A stretch of DNA of 31,313 nucleotides from Nemertoderma westbladi (GCA_032718475.1 JAUCBJ010004008.1:1-31313); one strand, 5' to 3'. Positions 21,101-30,512 are shown, counted from the first letter of the stretch. The notes: generated by a model not told the origin, from the sequence alone. Program-made: numbers and translations.

Positions 21101-24100
21101 CACAACAGCATAATACAAAGGCAGTGATTTTTTATGTCCTTTTATTTGACTTTTTTTGTCCTTTTTTTTTACGAATTATGCATAATGACTTTTGTTGTCC
21201 TTTTAATGACTTTTGTTGTCCTTTTAATGACTTTTATTGTCCTTTTAATGACTTTTTATGTATGTATTTCTTCAAACTGTCAGACTGCTGATTTCTGGAC
21301 TGTCAGACAGTTGATTTCACTATGCCTGTGCCAAAACATTCCATGATTCCATGATTTATAGACTATGAGATAGATTTCCATATGCGCCTGTGGTAAAAAG
21401 ACTCTATATTTAATAGTTTGTGGTTGTTGTCGATATAATCGATTACCACATGACGTAGCAAAACACTCATTTTATAGCCAAAAACAATTACCAATTGATG
21501 GAAAGGAGCAGGTTAAGGCGGAGTTTTCTAACCAAAACAATAAACAGTCACTTTACCAAATCAGGGAAAGGAGCAGGTTACAGAGACGGGATTTTCTAAC
21601 CAAAACAATAAACGATCACTTAACTAATTGAGGGAAAGGAGCAGGTTACAGAGGCGGGATTTTCTAACCAAAACAATAAACGATCACTTAACTTATTGAG
21701 GGAAAGGAGCAGGTTACAGAGGCGGGATTTTCTAACCAAAACAATAAATGATCATTTAACTAATTGAGGAAAAGGGACAGGTTACAGAGGCGGAATTTTC
21801 TAACCAAAACAATAAACGATCACTTAACTAATTGAGGGAAAGGAGCAGGTTACAGAGGCGGGATTTTCTAACCAAAACAATAAACGATCATTTAACTAAT
21901 TGAGGGAAAGGGGCAGGTTACAGAGGCGGGATTTTCTAACCAAAACAATAAACGATCATTTAACTAATTGAGGGAAAGGAGCAGGTTACAGAGACGATAA
22001 AACTAATACAGTAATAGGCCTAAATTATGTGAAAGGTATATCCACATTTTCCACAATCCTGCAATCCAGTTTGCCCTATCAATTATTTAAAATTTATTAG
22101 CACAACCGGTAGGCCTACCATTACCGTATTTAAATGGTAGGCTACACAGTAGGCCTATAGCAGTACCGGTGCCGGTACCGGTACTAAAATACAGAAATAC
22201 CTGCTTTATACCTACATCTGTACATACAATACAGCAAAATAGTGCTATATATACTAATACCGGTACTGATAGCCTGAGAGAACAGCAGTAGAGAAACCGG
22301 TAGCATGGAACCTAACATTAGACTTTTGGAGGACATAAAAAATAAAAAAAAAAGGACAAAAAAAGGATTTAAACGGACAATAAAAATTATTGCGTAATAC
22401 AAATACATAGGCCGTTGGACTGACAGTAATGCGGTCTGAGAGCTGTACGTACAGTTGTAAGTGGATTGCAGTTAGTAAGAAAGACAGAAAGAGAGTGACT
22501 TGACTATTGACTACATTTCCTAGAAAATCATATAAAAAACGACCTCAATGTGAATATATAATCTACTTACTCGGCATCTATTTGGCATTTGAGTTTGAAT
22601 ATTCCCGGTGGACTCCAGTAGACTGTATTCCCAGGTTGTATGAGTGCGCGACATTGGAATGAGAAGGTATTTTGTCCATCAATAGAGTCTAAAACTATAA
22701 CAGGAGGCTTCCATATTTCTTCTATTAGATAATGGAAATATTTGTCTTGGAGTTTTGTATTATTCCATTCGGTAAACCTTTGGTCCTTCCAGGTAATTGT
22801 TGGATACAACGACATTGTGATCCTCTGGAGGAAGATGAACAATAATTTAACAGTTTAGTTATTATTAAATTGGGGAGGCTGTGTGGGCTGCAGCTCACGG
22901 CCCAAGCGACTGAACCGGCCCCTCAAAAACTTACTAGGCTGTAGCTTTGGGGCCCCGTCTTGAAAGGGGCCCCAAATAACCGATGAGTGGATGAGTAATA
23001 CAAAAGTAATCTTTAAAAGGCCCAACTCAGTACCTAATTTCCATTTTATATCACAAAGTTATAAACAGTATTTTTAAAATATTTCCGATCGCTTCGCTCG
23101 CGTTTATAACGCCCATGTGAAGAATACCAGGATTTCACTTTTCGGTCGACTTTTTATTGGAATTTTATATATGAAGAAGCAGCAGCCTGAAGTAGCAGCT
23201 TGGTCTAGTGGTGACATTACTGTGCTTCCGATTAGGGAGCCCGGGTTCGATCCCTAGATGGGGCAGCACTGTTTGGGCACAGTGCGTTAAATGCTGCAGC
23301 CTAGCCCAACCCCGACTTTCATCCTTCAGTGGTCGATAAATGGGAACCAAGGTAACTTGGGAAACAGAAGGGTTTACTGTGGAAGATCACCCATGGTGGT
23401 GAACAGGCATTCCTTGGCTTAACGAGCCTAAAAGATTCTCCCATTCATATATGAAGATTTTTTATTTTTTTTTAATTTATCTTTATTAAGTGTTTTATAG
23501 CGCTTATTTCTGTCTTATAACCTGTACATATACTAATTTGTTTATTGTTTTGGTTAGATTCAGCCCTTCTGTAACCTGTATTTTTGGTATTCTGGTATTC
23601 TTCACATGGGAGTAACTGCAAAGTGAAATATAACGGCAGAAAGTCTGGTATACTTCACATGGACCGTTTATAATATGAAACGAACTATAAAGTCTAGGTG
23701 TAAAGTCTAAACTATATAAAGCCCTTGGTGTAGCGGTATAATCGAATAGTGGAATAATTGAAAATCAGAGGTTTATAAATTTTACTGACTGACAGACATC
23801 TATGTTTCCTCTGTCATCCGCTACAGTAGGAGGAATGACTAATCCCATTAATTTAACTGCTGTGCAAAGCCTCACAAACACACGGAAGGAATCCCTAAAT
23901 TTGTGTTACGTTATCGTTTATTGTTAGTCTTATAGAGGTATTGTAATAGAAATTAAATTCGTCCAAATGGCCAATTTTGACTGATAATACGCCATGTTGG
24001 GACTAATAAGTTTATATCTTGGTTAAGAATAAGGGCTATTTTACTATATTTCAGTAAAATTTATTCCAGTAAAAGTTTGTCTATGTAGATTATAAAAATG

Positions 24101-25703
24101 GATACAAAAAATAAAAAATGAGTCAATAACATAGGCAACACTTTTCAGATTTGTAGAACAATTTTGAGGGGGGGGGGGGGGGGGGGGGTGGGGGTGGGGG
24201 TGGGGCAGCTACCTGAATAAAGACACTATATTCCACGACATGGAATAGAGTAGAGTTTAATATAGCCAGAATATGGAGTATTTTTAATATGGAATTATAT
24301 TGCGTCCAGCGAATTAAAGAAAAAGTAAAAAAAAATGTTGCTCTAAATTAGTAACCGTCAATTTCATTATTATCATATTATTTTACTTTTTTTCGCTGAG
24401 CACGATAAACTACATCATTGTCATTGTATAAGAATCAGCTGCGCCCCCGCAGGCCTTGCGCCCCCCCTGGAGCGCAGGGATGCTGCGACCCCCCCCCCCC
24501 CCCCACCCCCCCCTCCTCTAAGACGGACAATGCCATCAAAAGTCAGTATTTTTAGTTTCATATTTTAGTTTAGTTTTAGTCAGTAACATTAACCTGCTAA
24601 CCTGGGTAGGCCTACTAAATTACAGTACATATTTTATAGTATTTATGTTATTTTTTTCCGCCGGAAATGGGCCTTTTTATTATTCAGCCCACAGCCCTGA
24701 TAACCTTGATCCGGCCCTGGGGGGGGGGGGGGGGGAGAAGTTTAGTGGGAGTAAATGAGTACCGGTAAAGAGGTGCAGGTGGTGTTTTAGTAACGATTTC
24801 TATAATCGAATAATCGAAAGTTTACTTTAACTTGCCGTCAATTTGCGCCACTATCTCATTCTGAGAGATTAAGCTTCTGAGTGGGGTACGTAGGCTTAAA
24901 ATAATTAATTTCTATCAAAATCAGGGAACTTTATAAGTTTAAATGAGTCGAATGAAGATGCTCAAAAGATATGCTGACGTGAGATAATGTCAGCTGGTGC
25001 TGTAGAATAAAGAAGCGCGGACAGTTAATGTCACCTGGTGCTGTAGAATAAAGAAGCGCGGACAGTTAATGTCACCTGGTGCTGTAGAATAAAGAAGCGC
25101 GGACAGTTAATGTCACCTGGTGCTGTAGAATAAAGAAGCGCGGACAGTTAATGTCACCTGGTGCTGTAGAATAAAGAAGCGCGGACAGTTAATGTCACCT
25201 GGTGCTGTAGAATAAAGAAGCGCGGACAGTTAATGTCACCTGGTGCTGTAGAATAAAGAAGCGCGGACAGTTAATGTCACCTGGTGCTGTAGAATAAAGA
25301 AGCGCGGACAGTTAATGTCACCTGGTGCTGTAGAATAAAGAAGCGCGGACAGTTAATGTCAGCTAATAATTAGCACGGCGACGGCATGCGTGATACAGTA
25401 TTCATGCAAATATATTTCGTTATTAATAAATTCGTGTCAGACCGAGGCATGCGTTTTTATACAAGAGTATCCATGGGAAACAGAACTAACCTCCTCTTTC
25501 TCTTCAATGTCGACAATTTGTGTTAAGGTTATATCAAATGTTACGGGAATTTGATCAGTAGTTGGGCGAATGTCTTTGTTATAGTTCTTGAAATGTCCTC
25601 TATAAACCGCCAAAGCGTAATGGTCATCGTGTTCCGGTCCAGTGTAACCATTAGCAACATCAACCCAAACAAATAATAATGTCACTGCAATTATAACTTC
25701 CAT
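14384..25703 (-). CDS. Nicotinic acetylcholine receptor-like subunit gene, four exons (whole gene)
   Basis: Joining 25703-25491, 22824-22571, 15710-15494 and 15163-14384 gives 487 residues with matching phases at all three junctions. It is a Cys-loop cation-channel subunit of the plasma membrane. Signal peptide is about 1-19; loop D has TWKDQRF; loop A has EEIWKP; the Cys-loop is C151-C165 with 13 residues between and crosses the exon 2/3 junction (CQIDAEFFPYDEQIC). Loop B has VSW. Loop C lacks the vicinal CC pair, so it is a non-alpha type. M1 is about 235-259, M2 about 266-288, M3 about 294-318, M4 about 441-471. M2 keeps Glu at -1' (E265) and 20' (E286), predicting cation selectivity, but has Val at 9' (V275), Gly at 2' and Pro at 14'. 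An ATTAAA signal overlaps the stop. Intron 2 contains a HAP2 gene. Confidence 0.9.
15494..15710 (-). CDS. Nicotinic receptor-like subunit, exon 3 (Cys-loop, loops B and C)
   Basis: Acceptor TGTAATTATAG|ATTC starts the exon with the one base that completes the split Glu codon from exon 2. Then come FFPYDEQIC (rest of the Cys-loop), NITFVSWKF (loop B Trp kept) and SVEWEIV. The loop C region is AVNRVWKQPGRDDEF, without the paired cysteines. It ends ITYM followed by donor ATG|GTTGGT, phase 0. The first 24 residues have no start codon, so a start-based search would miss them. Confidence 0.9.
15711..16436. other. Intron 2 of the receptor gene, part 3' of the HAP2 gene
   Basis: AT-rich sequence between receptor exon 3 and the HAP2 stop codon. 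Near 16180-16245 a weak inverted repeat (AATAATAATAAATTATT and ATAAATTATTATTAGG) could form a stem. No exon or RNA gene was recognised. Confidence 0.5.
16437..18014 (-). CDS. HAP2: HAP2/GCS1-like gamete-fusion protein, single exon, nested in a receptor intron
   Basis: HAP2/GCS1 is a class II-type fusogen on gamete membranes that merges them at fertilisation. This 525-residue protein has an N-terminal hydrophobic segment (about 7-29), an ectodomain, a transmembrane segment (about 428-454) and a basic cytoplasmic tail. Family signatures appear in order: a cysteine-rich fusion-loop region with CG (172-173) followed by GFACDC (182-187); SIHCL (205-209) then PLRYNIF; the HAP2-GCS1 core ECDVIGVSNKGF (300-311), QPARC (314-318) and SCLNNQLYHYWAADQ (324-338); then a strand block ending VSVTNVTSMVTL. 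After residue about 402 the usual Ig-like domain III seems absent, and hydrophobic sequence follows at once. The start is the ATG at 18014-18012. It lies wholly inside intron 2 of the nicotinic receptor gene, on the same strand. Family call is strong; whether it is functional is uncertain. Confidence 0.88.
   Translation of the reverse strand: MNLKVLPFGLPLIIISCLFAFIGFLIYTYVAEDIVPTTGTGRPSSTFTIPTNDTGMVAFAPGCNLVTAEGSYCLVTISCQWKSEIVQQSSRVELLLSDTDSLANIAYVSVAMLPFRLQLIHPQFQPIHGQLTGSVSQEINLLPVESVTYGASEEVHDAKREDNNSLAIERYCGVSKSEVPMGFACDCLVADRDRYLCRAPLKKHSIHCLTEHPLRYNIFTAVVTSNKVEGLSVTQSNSSDSIWVNSMFFPPSLFLHNKYVIIPADILCRGTGSCDFPQVEITSWNILLLSRDLVNLYGDECDVIGVSNKGFVSQPARCRRKLQSCLNNQLYHYWAADQEVKMGANSSTSDPQLPQWTLAAFGNLDNHNDLRLSYYPHRIPVVVTSTALVSVTNVTSMVTLPYSEYIPTSLTCLIIRAIFFILQSQRILTLFYLIFSWKFILLMILVGSSMFYFRIRKVTVSIHCDDTSTDGGKHSPIESKQNSVTNRILPPKPKQNVKTKPTRKVTLRVENEEFKILRVRHWNGP
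18015..18690. other. Intron 2 region upstream of HAP2, no gene seen
   Basis: This would hold the HAP2 promoter if the gene is expressed on its own. No TATA box or other clear element was found. ACCGGCAGACCGGCAAACCGG near 18176-18197 is a short repeat of ACCGGCA. Confidence 0.45.
18691..19380 (+). repeat. Minisatellite, about 66-70-bp units, forward orientation
   Basis: About ten units contain TCGTTTATTGTTTTGGTTAG, AAAAGCCTGCCTCTGTAACC and TTCCTTTCCCTCAATTGGTA; several units have internal deletions. The same unit appears in reverse orientation at 21487-21996, and single diverged units lie near 2272-2347 and 23535-23580. Confidence 0.93.
19381..19772. other. Spacer between minisatellite and foldback, with an 18-bp perfect palindrome
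   Basis: AT-rich sequence without a gene. GACTTCGCTAGCGAAGTC at 19718-19735 is a perfect palindrome. A partial duplication of TTTTCCCACAGAGAG and TTTTCCCAGAGAGAC occurs near 19520-19590. Confidence 0.6.
19773..20987. repeat. Foldback structure, two arms of about 270 bp around a 670-bp loop
   Basis: Left arm 19773-20046 and right arm 20717-20987 are reverse complements with scattered changes; shared blocks include GGAACACATCATGA, GTCGAACTA, ACTTACTGTAGAT, GACAAAGTGTTCCAA and TTAGCCTAGTCAGTAGGCCT. An extra partial copy (20641-20716) repeats the TGTTCCAAACGCT..GGAATGGAGAAATTGGG block. The loop holds a 78-residue minus-strand open frame (20147-20383) with no family I recognise. Confidence 0.82.
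20988..21486. other. Spacer with short GACTTTT..GTCCTTTT repeats
   Basis: Between about 21134 and 21260 a 20-bp unit, TGACTTTTGTTGTCCTTTTA, occurs in three to four tandem copies. Related sequence in the opposite orientation (GGACAAAAAAAGGATTTAAA) lies at about 22330-22385. CTGTCAGAC is duplicated near 21278-21310. No gene was seen. Confidence 0.6.
21487..21996 (-). repeat. Minisatellite, 68-bp units, reverse orientation
   Basis: About seven and a half units of 68 bp contain AACCAAAACAATAAACGATC and TTGAGGGAAAGGAGCAGGTT. They are very similar to one another and are the reverse complement of the units at 18691-19380. Higher similarity than in the forward array implies more recent homogenisation. 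Confidence 0.93.
21997..22570. other. End of receptor intron 2, no gene seen
   Basis: Contains GTAGGCCTAC-type words and an ACCGGT-rich stretch at about 22160-22185, plus the inverted relative of the GACTTTT/GTCC repeat. No coding sequence was recognised before exon 2. Confidence 0.5.
22571..22824 (-). CDS. Nicotinic receptor-like subunit, exon 2 (loops D, A, E)
   Basis: Acceptor CTTCCTCCAG|AGG and donor GA|GTAAGT bound 254 bp (84 codons plus two bases). It contains RITMSLYPTITWKDQRF, aligned with the loop D region, EEIWKPPVIVLDS for loop A, with Asp in place of the usual aromatic Tyr, and the first Cys of the Cys-loop (FKLKCQIDA). It corresponds to what are often two or three exons in other nicotinic genes. 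Confidence 0.9.
22946..22976. repeat. Perfect 11-bp GC-rich hairpin
   Basis: TTTGGGGCCCC at 22946-22956 and its exact reverse complement at 22966-22976 enclose nine bases. It is GC-rich in an AT-rich intron. The surrounding GGCCC-rich sequence (22880-22980) may be transposon-derived. Confidence 0.7.
23178..23446 (+). mobile_element. tRNA-derived SINE with 11-bp target-site duplication
   Basis: A polymerase III A box (TGGTCTAGTGG, about 23200-23210) and B box (GGTTCGATCCC, about 23245-23255) are spaced as in a tRNA gene, in the sense orientation. The tRNA-like head is followed by about 190 bp of unrelated body. Exact 11-bp repeats ATATATGAAGA at 23167-23177 and 23447-23457 flank the element, as expected of target-primed insertion by LINE machinery. 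It sits in receptor intron 1, antisense to that gene. Which tRNA it came from is not determined. Confidence 0.85.
23458..24988. other. Receptor intron 1, repeat-rich, no gene seen
   Basis: It holds a stray 68-bp-family unit (23535-23580), a half-copy of the 921-bp foldback family (about 24143-24245), C- and G-tracts near 24488-24503 and 24719-24735, and a CCGGCCCTG end at 24711-24719 that recalls the CAGGGCCGG termini of some hAT elements. No exon was recognised. Confidence 0.5.
24168..24205 (+). repeat. G-rich tract, candidate G-quadruplex
   Basis: G21 followed by T-G5-T-G5-T-G4 gives four or more G-runs with single-base loops, a textbook quadruplex pattern. It lies on the non-template side of the window's + strand, so the receptor pre-mRNA would carry the C-rich complement. 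Confidence 0.85.
24989..25357. repeat. 41-bp tandem array, nine units
   Basis: Nine units of exactly 41 bp (369 bp in total) contain CACCTGGTGCTGTAGAATAA and AGAAGCGCGGACAGTTAATG. They are essentially identical except for GTCAG in place of GTCAC at the first unit; GTCAG recurs just after the last. It lies in receptor intron 1, about 130 bp from exon 1. Each unit has the E-box CACCTG. Confidence 0.97.
25491..25703 (-). CDS. Nicotinic receptor-like subunit, exon 1 (signal peptide and N-terminus)
   Basis: It encodes 71 residues from a true ATG at 25703-25701: a hydrophobic signal peptide ending near VANG, then the family N-terminal signature FKNYNKDIRP, and the first beta strands (VTFDITLTQIVDIEEKEE). 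The donor is GAG|GTTAGT in phase 0. The frame continues 17 codons into the intron before a stop, but that extension does not resemble the family. A 16-bp satellite starts about 180 bp upstream. Confidence 0.9.
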
Positions 25704-25881
25704 CGATGAGATTAATTGGGTTCCGTCTGTGAATATTTCCCGCTACTAAACATTTCCTGAACCTATCTAACTAATAATTAATTTCGTATCCAATATGTTA
25801 TTTGCCTAATAATTTACTTTTCCAATAACAAATTTATTTACTGAGTTATATATCCAATAGATACGGTACTAGTCAAATAAA

Positions 25882-28800
25882 TTAGTTATCCAATGAGGTA
25901 CTTATCCAATAAGTTACTTATCCAATAAGTTACTTATCCAATAAGTTACTTATCCAATAAGTTACTTATCCAATAAGTTACTTATCCAGTAAGTTACTTA
26001 TCCAATAAGTTACTTATCCAGTAAGTTACTTATCCAATAAGTTACTTATCCAATAAGTTACTTATCCAATAAGTTACTTATCCAATAAGTTATTTATCCA
26101 ATAAGTTACTTATCCAATAAGTTACTTACCCAATAAGTTACTTATCCAATAAGTTACTTATCCAATAAGTTACTTATCCAATAAGTTATTTATCCAATAA
26201 GTTACTTATCCAATAAGTTACTTATCCAATAAGTTACTCATCCAATAAGTTACTCATCCAATAAGTTACTTATCCAATAAGTTACTTATCCAATAAGTTA
26301 CTTATCCAATAAGTTACTTATCCAATAAGTTACTTATCCAATAAGTTACTTATCCAATAAGTTACTTATCCAATAAGTTATTTATCCAATAAGATACTTA
26401 TCCAATAAGTTACTTATCCAATAAGTTACTTATCCAATAAGTTACTTATCCAATAAGTTACTTATCCAATAAGTTACTTATCCAATAAGTTACTTATCCA
26501 ATAAGTTACTTATCCAATAAGTTACTTATCCAATAAGTTACTTATCCAATAAGTTACTTATCCAATAAGTTACTTATCCAATAAGTTACTTATCCAATAA
26601 GTTACTTATCCAATAAGTTACTTATCCAATAAGTTACTTATCCAATAAGTTACTTATCCAATAAGTTATTTATCCAATAAGATACTTATCCAATAAGTTA
26701 CTTATCCAATAAGTTACTTATCCAATAAGTTACTTATCCAATAAGTTACTTATCCAATAAGTTACTTATCCAATAAGTTACTTATCCAATAAGTTACTTA
26801 TCCAATAAGTTACTTATCCAATAAGTTACTTATCCAATAAGTTACTTATCCAATAAGTTACTTATCCAATAAGTTACTTATCCAATAAGTTACTTATCCA
26901 ATAAGTTACTTATCCAATAAGTTACTTATCCAATAAGTTACTTATCCAATAAGTTACTTATCCAATAAGTTATTTATCCAATAAGATACTTATCCAATAA
27001 GTTACTTATCCAATAAGTTACTTATCCAATAAGTTACTTATCCAATAAGTTACTTATCCAATAAGTTATTTATCCAATAAGTTACTTATCCAATAAGTTA
27101 CTTATCCAATAAGTTACTTATCCAATAAGTTACTTATCCAATAAGTTACTTATCCAATAAGTTACTTATCCAATAAGTTACTTATCCAATAAGTTACTTA
27201 TCCAATAAGTTACTTATCCAATAAGTTACTTATCCAATAAGTTACTTATCCAATAAGTTATTTATCCAATAAGATACTTATCCAATAAGTTACTTATCCA
27301 ATAAGTTACTTATCCAATAAGTTACTTATCCAATAAGTTACTTACTTCCAATAAGTTACTTATCCAATAAGTTACTTATCCAATAAGTTACTTATCCAAT
27401 AAGTTACTTATCCAATAAGTTACTTATCCAATAAGTTACTTATCCAATAAGTTACTTATCCAATAAGTTACTTATCCAATAAGTTACTTATCCAATAAGT
27501 TACTTATCCAATAAGTTACTTATCCAATAAGTTACTTATCCAATAAGTTACTTATCCAATAAGTTACTTATCCAATAAGTTACTTATCCAATAAGTTACT
27601 TATCCAATAAGTTACTTATCCAATAAGTTACTTATCCAATAAGTTACTTATCCAATAAGTTACTTATCCAATAAGTTACTTATCCAATAAGTTACTTATC
27701 CAATAAGTTACTTATCCAATAAGTTACTTATCCAATAAGTTACTTATCCAATAAGTTACTTATCCAATAAGTTACTTATCCAATAAGTTACTTATCCAAT
27801 AAGTTACTTATCCAATAAGTTACTTATCCAATAAGTTACTTATCCAATAAGTTACTTATCCAATAAGTTACTTATCCAATAAGTTACTTATCCAATAAGT
27901 TACTTATCCAATAAGTTACTTATCCAATAAGTTACTTATCCAATAAGTTACTTATCCAATAAGTTACTTATCCAATAAGTTACTTATCCAATAAGTTACT
28001 TATCCAATAAGTTACTTATCCAATAAGTTACTTATCCAATAAGTTACTTATCCAATAAGTTACTTATCCAATAAGTTACTTATCCAATAAGTTACTTATC
28101 CAATAAGTTACTTATCCAATAAGTTACTTATCCAATAAGTTACTTATCCAATAAGTTACTTATCCAATAAGTTACTTATCCAATAAGTTACTTATCCAAT
28201 AAGTTACTTATCCAATAAGTTACTTATCCAATAAGTTACTTATCCAATAAGTTACTTATCCAATAAGTTACTTATCCAATAAGTTACTTATCCAATAAGT
28301 TACTTATCCAATAAGTTACTTATCCAATAAGTTACTTATCCAATAAGTTACTTATCCAATAAGTTACTTATCCAATAAGTTACTTATCCAATAAGTTACT
28401 TATCCAATAAGTTACTTATCCAATAAGTTACTTATCCAATAAGTTACTTATCCAATAAGTTACTTATCCAATAAGTTACTTATCCAATAAGTTACTTATC
28501 CAATAAGTTACTTATCCAATAAGTTACTTATCCAATAAGTTACTTATCCAATAAGTTACTTATCCAATAAGTTACTTATCCAATAAGTTACTTATCCAAT
28601 AAGTTACTTATCCAATAAGTTACTTATCCAATAAGTTACTTATCCAATAAGTTACTTATCCAATAAGTTACTTATCCAATAAGTTACTTATCCAATAAGT
28701 TACTTATCCAATAAGTTACTTATCCAATAAGTTACTTATCCAATAAGTTACTTATCCAATAAGTTACTTATCCAATAAGTTACTTATCCAATAAGTTACT

Positions 28801-30512
28801 TATCCAATAAGTTACTTATCCAATAAGTTACTTATCCAATAAGTTACTTATCCAATAAGTTACTTATCCAATAAGTTACTTATCCAATAAGTTACTTATC
28901 CAATAAGTTACTTATCCAATAAGTTACTTATCCAATAAGTTACTTATCCAATAAGTTACTTAGCTTATCCAATAAGTTACTTATCCAATAAGTTACTTAT
29001 CCAATAAGTTACTTATCCAATAAGTTACTTATCCAATAAGTTACTTATCCAATAAGTTACTTATCCAATAAGTTACTTATCCAATAAGTTACTTATCCAA
29101 TAAGTTACTTATCCAATAAGTTACTTATCCAATAAGTTACTTATCCAATAAGTTACTTATCCAATAAGATACTTATCCAATAAGTTACTTATCCAATAAA
29201 TTACTTATCCAATAAGTTACTTATCCAATAAGTTACTTATCCAATAAGTTACTTATCCAATAAGTTACTTATCCAATAAGTTACTTATCCAATAAGTTAC
29301 TTACTTATCCAATAAGTTACTTACTTATCCAATAAGTTACTTACTTATCCAGTAAGTTACTTATCCAATAAGTTACTTATCCAATAAGTTACTTATCCAA
29401 TAAGTTACTTATCCAATAAGTTACTTATCCAATAAGTTACTTATCCAATAAGTTACTTATCCAATAAGTTACTTATCCAATAAGTTACTTATCCAATAAG
29501 TTACTTATCCAATAAGATACTTATCCAATAAGTTACTTATCCAATAAGTTACTTATCCAATAAGTTACTTATCCAATAAGTTACTTATCCAATAAGTTAC
29601 TTATCCAATAAGTTACTTATCCAATAAGTTACTTATCCAATAAGTTACTTACTTATCCAATAAGTTACTTACTTATCCAATAAGTTACTTATCCAATAAG
29701 TTACTTATCCAATAAGTTACTTATCCAATAAGTTACTTATCCAATAAGTTACTTATCCAATAAGTTACTTATCCAATAAGTTACTTATCCAATAAGTTAC
29801 TTATCCAATAAGTTACTTACTTATCCAATAAGCTTACTTATCCAATAAGTTACTTATCCAATAAGTTACTTATCCAATAAGTTACTTATCCAATAAGTTA
29901 CTTATCCAATAAGTTACTTATCCAATAAGTTACTTATCCAATAAGTTACTTATCCAATAAGTTACTTATCCAATAAGTTACTTATCCAATAAGTTACTTA
30001 TCCAATAAGTTACTTATCCAATAAGTTACTTATCCAATAAGTTACTTACTTATCCAATAAGTTACTTATCCAATAAGTTACTTATCCAATAAGTTACTTA
30101 TCCAATAAGTTACTTATCCAATAAGTTACTTATCCAATAAGTTACTTATCCAATAAGTTACTTATCCAATAAGTTACTTATCCAATAAGTTACTTACTTA
30201 TCCAATAAGTTACTTATCCAATAAGTTACTTATCCAATAAGTTACTTATCCAATAAGTTACTTATCCAATAAGTTACTTATCCAATAAGTTACTTATCCA
30301 ATAAGTTACTTATCCAATAAGTTACTTCTATCCAATAAGTTACTTATCCAATAAGTTACTTATCCAATAAGTTACTTATCCAATAAGTTACTTATCCAAT
30401 AAGTTACTTATCCAATAAGTTACTTATCCAATAAGTTACTTATCCAATAAGTTACTTATCCAATAAGTTACTTATCCAATAAGTTACTTATCCAATAAGT
30501 TACTTATCCAAT
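25882..30512. repeat. 4.6-kb satellite array, 16-bp unit
   Basis: Roughly 285-290 copies of TTACTTATCCAATAAG fill this stretch; 25785-25881 looks like a decayed edge. Each unit contains CCAAT, TTATC (a GATA site on the other strand) and a CTTAT-CCA-ATAAG mini-hairpin. Variants include AAGATAC, TTATTTATCC and 20-bp units with an extra ACTT (clustered after 29300). It begins about 180 bp upstream of the receptor start codon. Confidence 0.98.

Noticed and set aside
23194-23270. Functional tRNA gene
   Set aside because: The head has A and B boxes but continues into a 190-bp body between target duplications, so it is a SINE.
25437-25490. Extension of receptor exon 1 by 17 codons to a stop
   Set aside because: GAG|GTTAGT is a good donor, and the next family-specific sequence is found in phase at 22824; the extension resembles nothing in the family.
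25890-30510. CRISPR array
   Set aside because: The repeats are contiguous 16-bp units without spacers, in an animal genome.
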